This document shows positions 56,375-64,000 of a stretch of DNA of 64,000 nucleotides, one piece after another. The stretch's first letter is position 1, and each line of letters starts with the position of its first letter. Source of the DNA: Lentimicrobium sp. (lineage in GTDB: Bacteria; Bacteroidota; Bacteroidia; Bacteroidales; Lentimicrobiaceae). The notes beneath the pieces are model-generated. The model was not told the origin of the DNA. It worked only from the letters and a program-made list of their open reading frames with translations, and ran no database searches. The DNA lies in contig JAMLHF010000006.1 of NCBI GenBank assembly GCA_023957275.1, positions 1 through 64,000 of the forward strand, given 5' to 3'. The translations under genes and the position numbers were made by a program.

Positions 56375-56980
56375 TTATTGGTTTTCAGGTGCTGAGGGAT
56401 CGGGGGATATTCCGTAAGTGAATAAACGGGCCATCTCCATTATTACCCCTGCAGGACCTCCGCAGAGGCTGGTAAGGTAGGGATCGTTGAAAAGGTCCGT
56501 TACCTTTTGAGAAATATACAGTAACAATTCAGGCTTCATGTCTTTCCGGAATACCCCCTGCAACTGCGCCTGCCTGTAAACATCCAGAATGGTTCCCCAC
56601 GATGTTGCAGTCTTTTGTTCAATATGCGCTTTAAGCCCGCTTCCGTTGTCCGAATAAAAATCATTGATAAAATCACTGCTGATATTGTTTACAGATGCTG
56701 ATTTCATCAGCAGTATGTGCTTCATTTTTTCAGGGACAGTTAAATCGGATTGCATGATCTGCCTGAACTGCTCTATGGCCTTTTCCACTTCATTGTCAAA
56801 AATTGTCTTCGCCAGGGCTGCTTTATCTTTAAAATAGCGGTAAAAAGTCATTTTACTGACACCAGCCGCTCTGCAGATTTCATCAACCGTGACTTTCCGG
56901 AAGCCATACTTCCAGAAAAACTCGCGCCCCGCTTCCAGTATGGCAACCTCTTTTTTACTTTCAGGCTTTACGACAATCAT
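56375..56980 (-). CDS. TetR/AcrR family transcriptional regulator
   Basis: 201 residues from the ATG at 56980; a second in-frame ATG at 57004 overlaps the candidate -7 box and is less likely. The N-terminal helix-turn-helix is typical: ILEAGREFFWKYGFRKVTVDEICRAAG then VSKMTFYRYFKDKAALA (split here by the family's turn). The remaining 140 residues are the helical ligand-binding and dimer domain. First gene of the operon encoding the barrel, ABC complex and LolA-like carrier; autoregulation is likely because palindromes overlap its promoter. Confidence 0.93.
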   Translation of the reverse strand: MIVVKPESKKEVAILEAGREFFWKYGFRKVTVDEICRAAGVSKMTFYRYFKDKAALAKTIFDNEVEKAIEQFRQIMQSDLTVPEKMKHILLMKSASVNNISSDFINDFYSDNGSGLKAHIEQKTATSWGTILDVYRQAQLQGVFRKDMKPELLLYISQKVTDLFNDPYLTSLCGGPAGVIMEMARLFTYGISPDPSAPENQ

Positions 56981-57001
56981 AATAATGTTACTAAAACAGT
57001 A

Positions 57002-57033
57002 CAAAAATACAATTGTAGTATAGTTTTGTCAAG
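57002..57033 (-). promoter_or_regulatory. Promoter of the TetR-led operon
   Basis: On the minus strand CTTG (57033-57030), a 20-base spacer, then TATTTTTG (57009-57002), 21 bases from the ATG at 56980. The palindrome TACAATTGTA sits within it. Confidence 0.5.
57008..57017. promoter_or_regulatory. 10-base palindrome in the promoter, possible TetR operator
   Basis: TACAATTGTA, self-complementary, next to and overlapping the -7 box of the operon. Position suits repression by the operon's own TetR protein. Confidence 0.4.
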
Positions 57034-57035
57034 TT

Positions 57036-57060
57036 TTTCCGCAAATATTTTTTGCGGAAA
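57036..57060. repeat. Large perfect inverted repeat upstream of the TetR operon
   Basis: TTTCCGCAAA / TTTGCGGAAA, ten-base arms around TATTT. It lies three bases upstream of the -33 element. It could be an operator or a hairpin; no gene ends here on the plus strand, so a terminator role is less likely. Confidence 0.5.
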
Positions 57061-57077
57061 TTCGACTAAAATTGTAA

Positions 57078-57096
57078 TATATTGTTATTCAATATA
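57078..57096. repeat. Inverted repeat TATATTG / CAATATA
   Basis: Seven-base arms around TTATT, 17 bases beyond the larger inverted repeat. A+T rich, so it could arise by chance. Confidence 0.3.
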
Positions 57097-57380
57097 CTAT
57101 ATGGAAAAACTTGTCAATCGTAAGATTTGAATGGGAAAAGAAGTAAAGAGTTGCCTGTGCATGACCAATGGGACACCTCCTGCGGACGACATAGTCGCAG
57201 GCAGATTGAAGGGCCACTTCAGGATTCTTTCCTGCTTTCAGGAAGCGGCTTCGGTTCTTTCTTTAAACCTTATAAAGGACAACCGGAAAAGATGGTCCCG
57301 GAAAGGATGAAAATGCTGCAAAGCAATGCGGGCGTTTCAAAGGTAGTCTGTTAATTCAATGAAGAACTCCTGGCAAAGAT

Positions 57381-58985
57381 TCAGAGTTGTTCAAAAAAGT
57401 CATTTCCTTTATCGTCGACAATAATGAAGGCCGGGAAGTTTTCAACTTTGATTTTCCTGACAGCCTCCATCCCCAATTCTTCAAAATCAATGACTTCAAC
57501 GGACTTAATGTTGGATTTGGCCAGGATGGCGGCAGGACCTCCGATGGAACCGAGGTAGAATCCGCCGTTTTGTTTGCAGGCTTCGGTTACGGTTTTGCTG
57601 CGGTTTCCCTTGGCAAGCATAATCAGGGAGCCGCCCATTTTCTGGAATTGATCCACGTAAACGTCCATTCGTCCGGCCGTGGTTGGGCCGAAGCTACCCG
57701 AGGCCATTCCTTTAGGCGTTTTAGCCGGGCCTGCGTAATACACCGGGTGGTTTTTAAAGTAGCCGGGCATGGGCTTACCTTCGTCTATCATCTGTTTGAT
57801 GCGGGCATGGGCAATGTCGCGGGCTACCACCAGTGTGCCGTTAAGACTCAGCCGGGTTTTTACGGGGTATTTCGACAATTCGGCCAGTACTTCCTCCATC
57901 GGCCGGTCGAGGTTGATCTCAACGGCAGGTTTCATCCCGGGGGCTGAAGCCGGGACATACTTCGCCGGATTTTTTTCCAGTTCTTCCAGAAAGATACCCT
58001 CTTCGGTGATCTTTGCCCTGATATTCCGGTCGGCACTGCAGCTGACCCCTATGCCTACGGGACAGGAAGCAGCATGCCTCGGCAAACGGATCACCCTGAC
58101 ATCATGTACAAAATATTTACCCCCAAACTGGGCCCCTATGCCGACTTCCTGGCAGATGCGGGTAATTTTTTCTTCCCATTCAAGGTCGCGGAATGCCTGA
58201 CCACCTTCGTTTCCACTGGTGGGCAGGTGATCGTAATAACCTGCAGAGGCCTTTTTTACGGCTGTTAGCGTGGCTTCCGCCGAAGTGCCGCCGATTACCA
58301 CAGCCAGGTGGTAAGGCGGGCAGGCGGAAGTGCCCAGGTCCATGATTTTCTCTTTGATAAATTTTGTCAGCGCTTCCTCGTTCAGCAGTGATTTGGTTTG
58401 CTGATACAGAAATGATTTGTTCGCGGAACCGCCGCCTTTGGTAATAAACAGAAATTCATACTTGTTGCCGGGCTCAGTGTAAAGATCAATCTGGGCGGGC
58501 AGATTGGTTCCGGTATTTTTTTCTTCGGTCATGGTAAACGGAACTACCATGGAATAGCGGAGATTGCGGTCGCGATAGGTCTCAAAAATGCCTTTTGACA
58601 GATATTCGGCATCATCCACGCCGGTATAAACATTTTCGCCCTTTTTACCGATTACAATTGCTGTGCCGGTATCCTGGCAGGTGGGCAGCTCTCCTTCGGC
58701 CGATATCACCTGGTTCATCAGCATGGTGTGGGCAACAAAGCGGTCATTGTCGGTAGCTTCGGGATCGGCAAGGATATCGGCAAGTTTCTGCAAATGTCCG
58801 GGTCTGAGAAAAAAAGATACATCCGAAACGGCTTCACGGGCCAGCAGGGACAGTCCTTCGGGCGCGACTTTCAGGATTTTCCGCCCGTCGGTCTCAACGG
58901 TTGAAACGTACTCAGTGGTCAGCAATCTGTAAGGTGTAAGATCCTTCGTTACCGGGAATGGTTTCTGGTATCTGAAATCAGCCAT
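57381..58985 (-). CDS. fumA: Class I fumarate hydratase (Fe-S)
   Basis: 534 residues, typical for the single-chain class I enzyme. The three cluster cysteines are in place: Cys103 (PTCQDTG), Cys222 (SACPPYH) and Cys308 (ASCPVGIG). The C-terminal domain has [27 protein letters not shown] and IGGPAAILA, the substrate-binding signatures. Reaction: reversible hydration of fumarate to malate; the exposed [4Fe-4S] cluster makes the enzyme oxygen-sensitive. Monocistronic as far as can be seen. Confidence 0.96.
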   Translation of the reverse strand: MADFRYQKPFPVTKDLTPYRLLTTEYVSTVETDGRKILKVAPEGLSLLAREAVSDVSFFLRPGHLQKLADILADPEATDNDRFVAHTMLMNQVISAEGELPTCQDTGTAIVIGKKGENVYTGVDDAEYLSKGIFETYRDRNLRYSMVVPFTMTEEKNTGTNLPAQIDLYTEPGNKYEFLFITKGGGSANKSFLYQQTKSLLNEEALTKFIKEKIMDLGTSACPPYHLAVVIGGTSAEATLTAVKKASAGYYDHLPTSGNEGGQAFRDLEWEEKITRICQEVGIGAQFGGKYFVHDVRVIRLPRHAASCPVGIGVSCSADRNIRAKITEEGIFLEELEKNPAKYVPASAPGMKPAVEINLDRPMEEVLAELSKYPVKTRLSLNGTLVVARDIAHARIKQMIDEGKPMPGYFKNHPVYYAGPAKTPKGMASGSFGPTTAGRMDVYVDQFQKMGGSLIMLAKGNRSKTVTEACKQNGGFYLGSIGGPAAILAKSNIKSVEVIDFEELGMEAVRKIKVENFPAFIIVDDKGNDFFEQL

Positions 58986-59231
58986 AATGGTATTGTTTTA
59001 ATATGTAATTGAAAATCAGTTAAAATCCGGAATGAGTTCCGCAACTCATTGCCATGATAAAGATAAGAATAATCAAAGTAGTGTATGCTGCTTTTTATTT
59101 CAGGCGAAACAACTTGCGCCTGCATTTGCATGACATATTTCTTAAATAACTATATATCAACAAAATATTGGCCATTTCTAAAAAACTTTCCGGCAGTATT
59201 TTTTATTCCATAACCCGGAAAAAAGTTTTAT

Positions 59232-59245
59232 TTATACCGGTATAA
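59232..59245. promoter_or_regulatory. 14-base palindrome TTATACCGGTATAA
   Basis: Perfectly self-complementary. Thirteen bases (ATACCGGTATAAT) recur at 6429-6441, in another regulatory intergenic region. Function unknown. Confidence 0.3.
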
Positions 59246-59450
59246 TGCAATGACCTGACTAACCCTTGCAATCAGGGAATTAGATAATACAAAGTGAATT
59301 ATAATTCCAGTAACATGATGATAACAAGTATTTATCAGATTAAAAAAGTATTTATTCACATATTCTCATGCCTATAAGTTTGTTGAACTTTTTTCAGAGC
59401 ATTCTGTGAATGTTTACTCATCCGGATGATCAAAAGGTGTTTTTGTTTGT

Positions 59451-59458
59451 TAATTTTG
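59451..59458 (+). promoter_or_regulatory. TAnnTTTG -7 box for LamG-like gene
   Basis: TAATTTTG, 22 bases upstream of the ATG at 59481. A strong Shine-Dalgarno (GGAGG at 59472-59476) follows, unusual for this phylum and marking the start clearly. Confidence 0.5.
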
Positions 59459-59480
59459 TATTATAAAAAACGGAGGATAC

Positions 59481-60437
59481 ATGAAAAAATATGCACTTTC
59501 TCTTCTTTTCTTAATAGCTGCGGGCGTTGCGTTTGCCCAGCAGGTACGCTATTACAATTTCGAAAATACGCTGAACGAGGTTAACGGGCTGAGTCCTGCA
59601 CTTACGATTCTGGGGGAGCAGGGCAGTTTTGTACTTGATACGCTGAACGAGGTTAACCAGAACACAAAAACCGTTTACCGTTTTACCAAAAACAGCGGTT
59701 TACAATTTAACAATACTGCTGCCGGTAATTTTCTGGGTGACAATTATACCATTGAAATATACTTTGTTTTTGATGAATTGAGCAGCTGGAAACGGGTGGT
59801 TGACTGGAAAAACAGGAAAACGGACTGGGGGGCTTACGTTTATTACGGAGAACTGAATTTCTACAATATTCTTTACAGTGAAGAAGCGCCCGTTATAGCA
59901 GGTGAATACACTTATTATGTAATAACCCGCACTGCTGCAACTGGTCAGGTGCTGATTTATACCGACGCCGATGTAAAAATTGATTTTATTGATAATGGCG
60001 GACATGCTTTAATTGACGGGGACGGGGTTCTTAACTTCTTCCACGATGATCTTATCGTGCCCAACGAAGCCTCAGCCGGTGCGGTAGCCATGATAAAACT
60101 GTATGATTATCCTTTAACTGACACCGAGATATCCCGGAACTGGGAAAGCCTCGGAAGTCAGGTATTTGGAATCAACCGGCCGGTTGAGCGGGTGACTGCC
60201 CCGGTTTATCCGAATCCGGCACTGAATGCCTTCACCGCAGATTTATCCCGTTTCAGGCAGGAAAAGCCTGTAGCGTTAAGCTTATTTAATCAGGAGGGGA
60301 GATTGGTATACACGACGACCTCTGCGGCAGGTGCAGGCAGGGTTGAAATAGGTACAGGAATCCTGTCTCCGGGTCTTTACCTTTTAAAGGCTACTCAGGA
60401 TAATCTGGAGGCTGTCAGCCGGGTTATTGTCCGGTAG
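59481..60437 (+). CDS. LamG-like secreted protein with T9SS sorting domain
   Basis: 318 residues. Signal peptide MKKYALSLLFLIAAGVAFAQ. Residues about 22-225 form a concanavalin/LamG-like jelly roll (YYNFENTLNEVNGLSP, DNYTIEIYFVFDELSSWKRVVDWKNR, VAMIKLYDYPLTDTEISRNW). The sorting domain starts at APVYPNPALNAFTAD (about 237) and ends AVSRVIVR. No catalytic domain, so probably a surface binding or structural protein. Unusually short for a T9SS substrate: one domain plus sorting signal. Confidence 0.88.
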   Translation: MKKYALSLLFLIAAGVAFAQQVRYYNFENTLNEVNGLSPALTILGEQGSFVLDTLNEVNQNTKTVYRFTKNSGLQFNNTAAGNFLGDNYTIEIYFVFDELSSWKRVVDWKNRKTDWGAYVYYGELNFYNILYSEEAPVIAGEYTYYVITRTAATGQVLIYTDADVKIDFIDNGGHALIDGDGVLNFFHDDLIVPNEASAGAVAMIKLYDYPLTDTEISRNWESLGSQVFGINRPVERVTAPVYPNPALNAFTADLSRFRQEKPVALSLFNQEGRLVYTTTSAAGAGRVEIGTGILSPGLYLLKATQDNLEAVSRVIVR

Positions 60438-60510
60438 TCTTTCCTGTCTGTATAGGGAATCAGATGGTTTCTCCGGAAGTTTTTTTACTCCGGGATTGAA
60501 ATCTGAATTT

Positions 60511-63500
60511 TTATTCTTCCGGTCCGGGCCAGTTGATCAGGCTTTGCAAAAGGCTGAAAAGGTCCTTGCCGTGAAATGGTTTGGCGATATAGTCATCACA
60601 GCCGGCCTCCAGGCATTTCTCACGGTCTTGCACACTTCCGTAAGCTGTTACCGCGACTATCTTTATACCGGGTTTGTACATCCGGATCTGCCTCACCGCT
60701 TCAGTTCCGTCCATGCCGGGCATTTTTATATCCATCAGGATTATATCAATCTTGCTTTCGCCTTTTACCAGCGCGATGGCTTCGGGCCCGCCTGATGCCG
60801 TAAATATACGGCAGTCATGCTTACTGAGCAGTTTCTTGATAAAGAGCCTGTTGATGGCTTCGTCTTCAACGATCAGGATAGCCGGCCTGTAGCCGCTGAT
60901 ACTGACAGTCTCCGGTTTGGCGGATTCATTCTGGGTTTCTTTGCCGGGAATTCTTACCGGAAAGGTCAGGTTTATAGAAGTGCCTGTTCCCTTCACAGAG
61001 GATACTTTGATTTCACCTCCAAGCAATACAGTTGAACCCTGAACAATTGAAAGACCCAGCCCTGTGCTGTTTTTTATCCTTGTTGAATACACATTTTCCT
61101 GCATAAAAGGTTCAAATATCAGTGGAAGGTATTCTTCGGATATGCCGATTCCTGTGTCAGTTACTTCGATATTAATTGCATTTTCCGTGATTGTGTATTT
61201 TATTTTTACTTCACCTTTTTCAGTGAATTTTACGGCATTATCCGTTATTTCTTCCAGTATTCTTTTGAGAATTACTTTATCGGTAATTACCAGCGAGGCA
61301 TTCTCACTGCCGTTCATTACAAGGTTTAATTCAATTCCTTTATGCTGGGCAACAGGTTTAAAATGGTGGTACACTTCCTTTAGCAGGTCTGTAAACCGGA
61401 AAACGCCCTCATTCTTAACCATATTTCCTGACATCAGCAGTGAAATCTCCATGATGTTATCAATGGTTTTGGTCAGCCTGGTGACACTCTTGTCCAGGAA
61501 ACTTATAAATTCCTGGTTTTCTTTTTCGGTGTATTCCCCTGACCCGATCAGTTGTGCAAATCCGAATATCCCGTTCAGAGGGGTGCGAATCTCGTGAGAG
61601 ATATTTTTCATGAAGGTGGTTTTAAGCCGGTTGCTGGCTTCCGCTTTTTCTTTGGCCCTGATCAGTTCATGCTGTATTTCTATCAATTCGGTAATGTCCG
61701 TAATGGTGCCGATAAAACCTTTCACCTGTCCGTCAACCACCTCGGGGACTGCCTGGCCCTGTACCCAGATTATGCTGCCGTTGGGCCTGACAAAACGGTA
61801 TTCCGAAATCACGGGAATCTTTTGTTTTACAGCTTTTTTCCATTCACACATCCGCTCATTTCTGTCATCAGGATGTATTGCGGCAAGGTATTTATCCTGC
61901 AGGGCTTCATCGAACGAAAGGCCTGAAAGGGCAGACCACTTTGGATTGACAAAGGTAGTTTTACCTTCGGCATCGGTTCTGAATATTCCGACAGGTGCCA
62001 TTCGTGTAAGGGCTTCAAACAAGCGGCGGCTTTCGCTCAGCGCTTCTTCGGTTTTTTTTCGTTTGGTGATATCCGAAAAAGTAGCTACCATTTTTCCGGG
62101 GGCGGTTTGAAAGGCCTTCACTTCAAATGCTCCGGAAATCTTATTATCGGTATAATCAAGCTGCTCGGCAATCCATGCCCTGTTGTTGATAGCGGCATTC
62201 TTGTAAAACTCGGCTATATCCGTGCCTTTCAGATTGGGAAAGGCTTTCCCGATTTCCATTCCGATGTACCGGGAGTTGTCGAGCCCGAGAATCCGGTCAG
62301 CGGCGGGATTGGCTCCCGTAAAGATCAGCCGGCCGTCACCGTCCAGTTCGTAAAAATGCATGCCAATGGGTGCATTTTCAATCATTTGCCGGTACAGGTT
62401 TTCACTTCGTTGAAGTGCCTCCACTGCTTCAAGCCGATTTGAAACGTTTTGACCACTTGTTCTGATACCAATGAGATTACCATTATTATCCAGGATCTGC
62501 GTCCAGGAAATTGAAAGCCAAAAGCATGACCCGTCTTTTCTCCTGCATCTGATTACACTCTCTTTGCCGGTCTTTTCCCTGAGACCATCCTCTAGAATTC
62601 TCCTTGCATTTTCACGGTCTTGTTCTGCGATCAGCACTTCAATCACATCAGGCATTGCAATAATCTCTTCCGGAGTATAACCGGTAAACCGCTCTGCTGC
62701 GGGATTGGTCCATATAATCCTTCCTTTCTCATTGAAAAGTGATTCCCAGTTGGCAGTGTAATTGGCAATATTCCTGAATTTCTGCTCACTCTCCCTGAGT
62801 GCCAGTTCGGCCATTTTACGTTCAGTGATGTCATTGGAGACCGATAATATGCCCCGTTCTCCGCCGGGAAGCCGGACAAGTGACTCTGTGAGCAACGAAT
62901 AATAGTAGGAGCCGTCTTTGCGCCTGCTGGTCACTTCGTGCTCAAGTACCTGGCCATTCAGGATCTTTTTTATATTGTGATTTACCATGCCGGCGCTTTG
63001 AGGAAGTGCAAGCACGCTTACATGCCTGCCAATCAGCTCATCTCTTGTATAGTTGGTTGATCTGCAGGAAGACTGATTGACATCGATGATAATCCCATCT
63101 TCATTCAGTAACAGAATCCCGGAAGGGGATGTTTCGAAAAGAGTCTGGTATAAGTCCCGGAGTGCTGTTTTATCTCTTTTGTTAAAGGTTTGCAACGATT
63201 CCGGTTTTGCCGGTTGCGCCAACTCTATGGCTGTCCAGATCCATCCATTCGCTGTTTGATGATCAGCAAATCCGGATATCGAAATATTGAACCATCCGTT
63301 TAATTGCTCGCTCCAGATTTCTTTGAAATCATATTTTCGTTTCGCGGCATTTCCGGTACGTGGAATTTTGGCTTTCCAGAAAACAGATTTGCCTGTAAGA
63401 TGTAATAATTCCGATCCGGCCCTTTTACAGAGGGCTGAATTCGCATGGACGATTTTCTTCTTACCGTCTGTGATACACACATATACATCCATCGCATCAA

Positions 63501-63549
63501 AAATCCCGTAAGGTCCTGATGCTGATTTTATGTTTTCCTGTGTTTTCAT
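60511..63549 (-). CDS. Multi-PAS hybrid histidine kinase with C-terminal receiver
   Basis: 1012 residues, no membrane segment. Five PAS-like domains in series (about 18-90, 128-245, 255-370, 380-495, 505-630), several with the PAC motif (ERGILSVSNDITERK, GFIGTITDITELI). The phospho-acceptor helix has His652 in NISHEIRTPLNG, the ATPase domain (about 745-865) has DTGIGI and STGLGLSIV, and the receiver (about 885-1005) has ILIVEDE, Asp940 in LMDIKMPGMDG and YIAKPF. Cytoplasmic sensor with several possible ligands. Its start is 25 bases after the stop of another histidine kinase; no output regulator is visible. Confidence 0.93.
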   Translation of the reverse strand: MKTQENIKSASGPYGIFDAMDVYVCITDGKKKIVHANSALCKRAGSELLHLTGKSVFWKAKIPRTGNAAKRKYDFKEIWSEQLNGWFNISISGFADHQTANGWIWTAIELAQPAKPESLQTFNKRDKTALRDLYQTLFETSPSGILLLNEDGIIIDVNQSSCRSTNYTRDELIGRHVSVLALPQSAGMVNHNIKKILNGQVLEHEVTSRRKDGSYYYSLLTESLVRLPGGERGILSVSNDITERKMAELALRESEQKFRNIANYTANWESLFNEKGRIIWTNPAAERFTGYTPEEIIAMPDVIEVLIAEQDRENARRILEDGLREKTGKESVIRCRRKDGSCFWLSISWTQILDNNGNLIGIRTSGQNVSNRLEAVEALQRSENLYRQMIENAPIGMHFYELDGDGRLIFTGANPAADRILGLDNSRYIGMEIGKAFPNLKGTDIAEFYKNAAINNRAWIAEQLDYTDNKISGAFEVKAFQTAPGKMVATFSDITKRKKTEEALSESRRLFEALTRMAPVGIFRTDAEGKTTFVNPKWSALSGLSFDEALQDKYLAAIHPDDRNERMCEWKKAVKQKIPVISEYRFVRPNGSIIWVQGQAVPEVVDGQVKGFIGTITDITELIEIQHELIRAKEKAEASNRLKTTFMKNISHEIRTPLNGIFGFAQLIGSGEYTEKENQEFISFLDKSVTRLTKTIDNIMEISLLMSGNMVKNEGVFRFTDLLKEVYHHFKPVAQHKGIELNLVMNGSENASLVITDKVILKRILEEITDNAVKFTEKGEVKIKYTITENAINIEVTDTGIGISEEYLPLIFEPFMQENVYSTRIKNSTGLGLSIVQGSTVLLGGEIKVSSVKGTGTSINLTFPVRIPGKETQNESAKPETVSISGYRPAILIVEDEAINRLFIKKLLSKHDCRIFTASGGPEAIALVKGESKIDIILMDIKMPGMDGTEAVRQIRMYKPGIKIVAVTAYGSVQDREKCLEAGCDDYIAKPFHGKDLFSLLQSLINWPGPEE

Positions 63550-63574
63550 GAATTCCCGCCTTTCATGTTTTCTT

Positions 63575-64000
63575 TTAACCGCCGGGGAGTGTAAAGTAAA
63601 AACAGCTTCCTTTCCCTACAGTACTTTTTACATTGATTTTGCCCCCGTTTTTTTCTATAAACTCTTTGCAAAGCAGCAGACCCAGGCCGGTACTTGGTTC
63701 ACCGGAAGTGCCGGGCCGGTTGTGTTTACCGGAAATATTGAAAATTGTTCCGATCATGGTTTCCGGGATGCCAATACCGGAATCATTTATTTTTATTTCG
63801 ATATTTCCGTTAAGCGTTTCTCCGGCCGAAATCGTTACACTGCCCCCTTTTGCCGTGAACTTTACAGCATTGGAAAAAAGGTTTCTGAAAATGGTATCAA
63901 GCATTGGCTTGTCCGCCATTACTGTAATTTCTTCGGGTATATCCAGCGTTACCCTGATCTTTTTGCTTGTGGCGGCTTCCCGCAACGTTTCAGTACTTTG
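63575..64000 (-). CDS. Histidine kinase, C-terminal ATPase domain (5' end outside window)
   Basis: The frame is open through base 64000, so only the last 141 residues are seen. They are a HATPase domain: N box LDTIFRNLFSNAVKFT, G1 INDSGIGIP, G2 STGLGLLLCKEFIEKNGG, and final GKGSCFYFTLPGG. The sequence upstream of the N box (ETLREAATSKKIRVTLDIP) is the normal linker from HisKA. No receiver domain follows, so this kinase ends with its ATPase. Same operon as the multi-PAS kinase downstream. Confidence 0.92.
   Translation of the reverse strand, partial: QSTETLREAATSKKIRVTLDIPEEITVMADKPMLDTIFRNLFSNAVKFTAKGGSVTISAGETLNGNIEIKINDSGIGIPETMIGTIFNISGKHNRPGTSGEPSTGLGLLLCKEFIEKNGGKINVKSTVGKGSCFYFTLPGG

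Larger units (their letters stand above)
56981..57380. other. 400-base intergenic region rich in inverted repeats
   Basis: Between the TetR start and the fumarase stop. The first 120 bases are very A+T rich and carry the promoter and three inverted repeats listed separately. The rest (57120-57380) has a short open frame on the plus strand (57131-57310, 59 codons) with no recognisable content; I do not call it a gene. Confidence 0.5.
58986..59480. other. 495-base intergenic region between divergent genes
   Basis: A+T-rich region holding the promoters of fumarase (no clear box found) and of the LamG-like gene (TAATTTTG at 59451), plus a 14-base palindrome at 59232-59245. I see no gene, tRNA or obvious structured RNA in it. 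Confidence 0.5.

Noticed and set aside
57131..57310. 59-codon plus-strand frame between the TetR and fumarase genes, and an overlapping 75-codon frame from 57127
   Set aside because: Two overlapping frames of similar length in a region with no motif, no promoter box and no clear ribosome site; nothing favours either.
59034..59060. Inverted repeat AATGAGTT/AACTCATT just upstream of fumarase
   Set aside because: It is a short hairpin-like repeat with no T-run and no known regulator; I could not decide between operator and chance, so it is not listed as a feature.

Overview
The window looks like chromosomal DNA from a member of the Bacteroidota, most likely an environmental or anaerobic Bacteroidales-type lineage. 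Evidence: six complete proteins end in a type IX secretion (T9SS) C-terminal sorting domain with the FPNP/YPNP hallmark; there is a TonB-dependent receptor with an N-terminal carboxypeptidase-regulatory-like domain next to a DUF5689-type lipoprotein; there is a GH92 mannosidase; and TAnnTTTG -7 boxes recur upstream of genes. The class I Fe-S fumarase would suit low-oxygen life, but that alone is weak evidence. I saw no rRNA, tRNA, CRISPR array, insertion sequence or prophage.

Region 1 (1-24,055, nearly all minus strand) is a secreted-peptidase cluster: a papain-like cysteine peptidase cut by the left edge, three C25 (gingipain-like) peptidases, a BNR-propeller protein, and an M14 zinc carboxypeptidase. 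The last gene of this set, the third C25 gene and the BNR gene form a tight operon (24055 down to 14314). Several of these proteins share downstream modules (CARDB-like, jelly-roll adhesin-like, PKD-like), as if different catalytic heads sit on one chassis. Inside the cluster is a two-gene signalling unit: a soluble REC-GAF-PAS histidine kinase and a sigma-54 activator. A sigma-54-like promoter lies just upstream of the neighbouring C25 gene.

Region 2 (24,224-32,687) holds mixed genes: a small membrane-anchored hypothetical, a ROK-family sugar kinase-like protein, a zinc-ribbon protein, a coiled-coil exported protein, a GH92 alpha-mannosidase, and a sulfide:quinone oxidoreductase-like flavoprotein followed by a 52-residue gene.

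Region 3 (32,752-42,660) is housekeeping: polA, a methionine/glutamine aminotransferase paired with an omega-amidase (methionine salvage), a DEAD-box helicase, and mfd.

Region 4 (42,778-51,181) has a TonB receptor plus DUF5689 lipoprotein divergent from a secreted endonuclease/phosphatase-family protein (possible nucleic-acid scavenging), then a polyprenol-phosphate mannosyltransferase-like enzyme, dihydroorotase and a MORN-like lipoprotein.

Region 5 (51,243-57,004) is a compact six-gene operon: TetR regulator, outer-membrane barrel, ABC ATPase, two FtsX-type permeases and a LolA-like carrier. It reads as a dedicated inner-to-outer-membrane lipid or lipoprotein trafficking machine. Its promoter region carries several inverted repeats. 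This is the best candidate for an under-described system.

Region 6 (57,381-64,000) has fumarase, a LamG-like T9SS protein, and two tandem histidine kinases, the first cut by the right edge.
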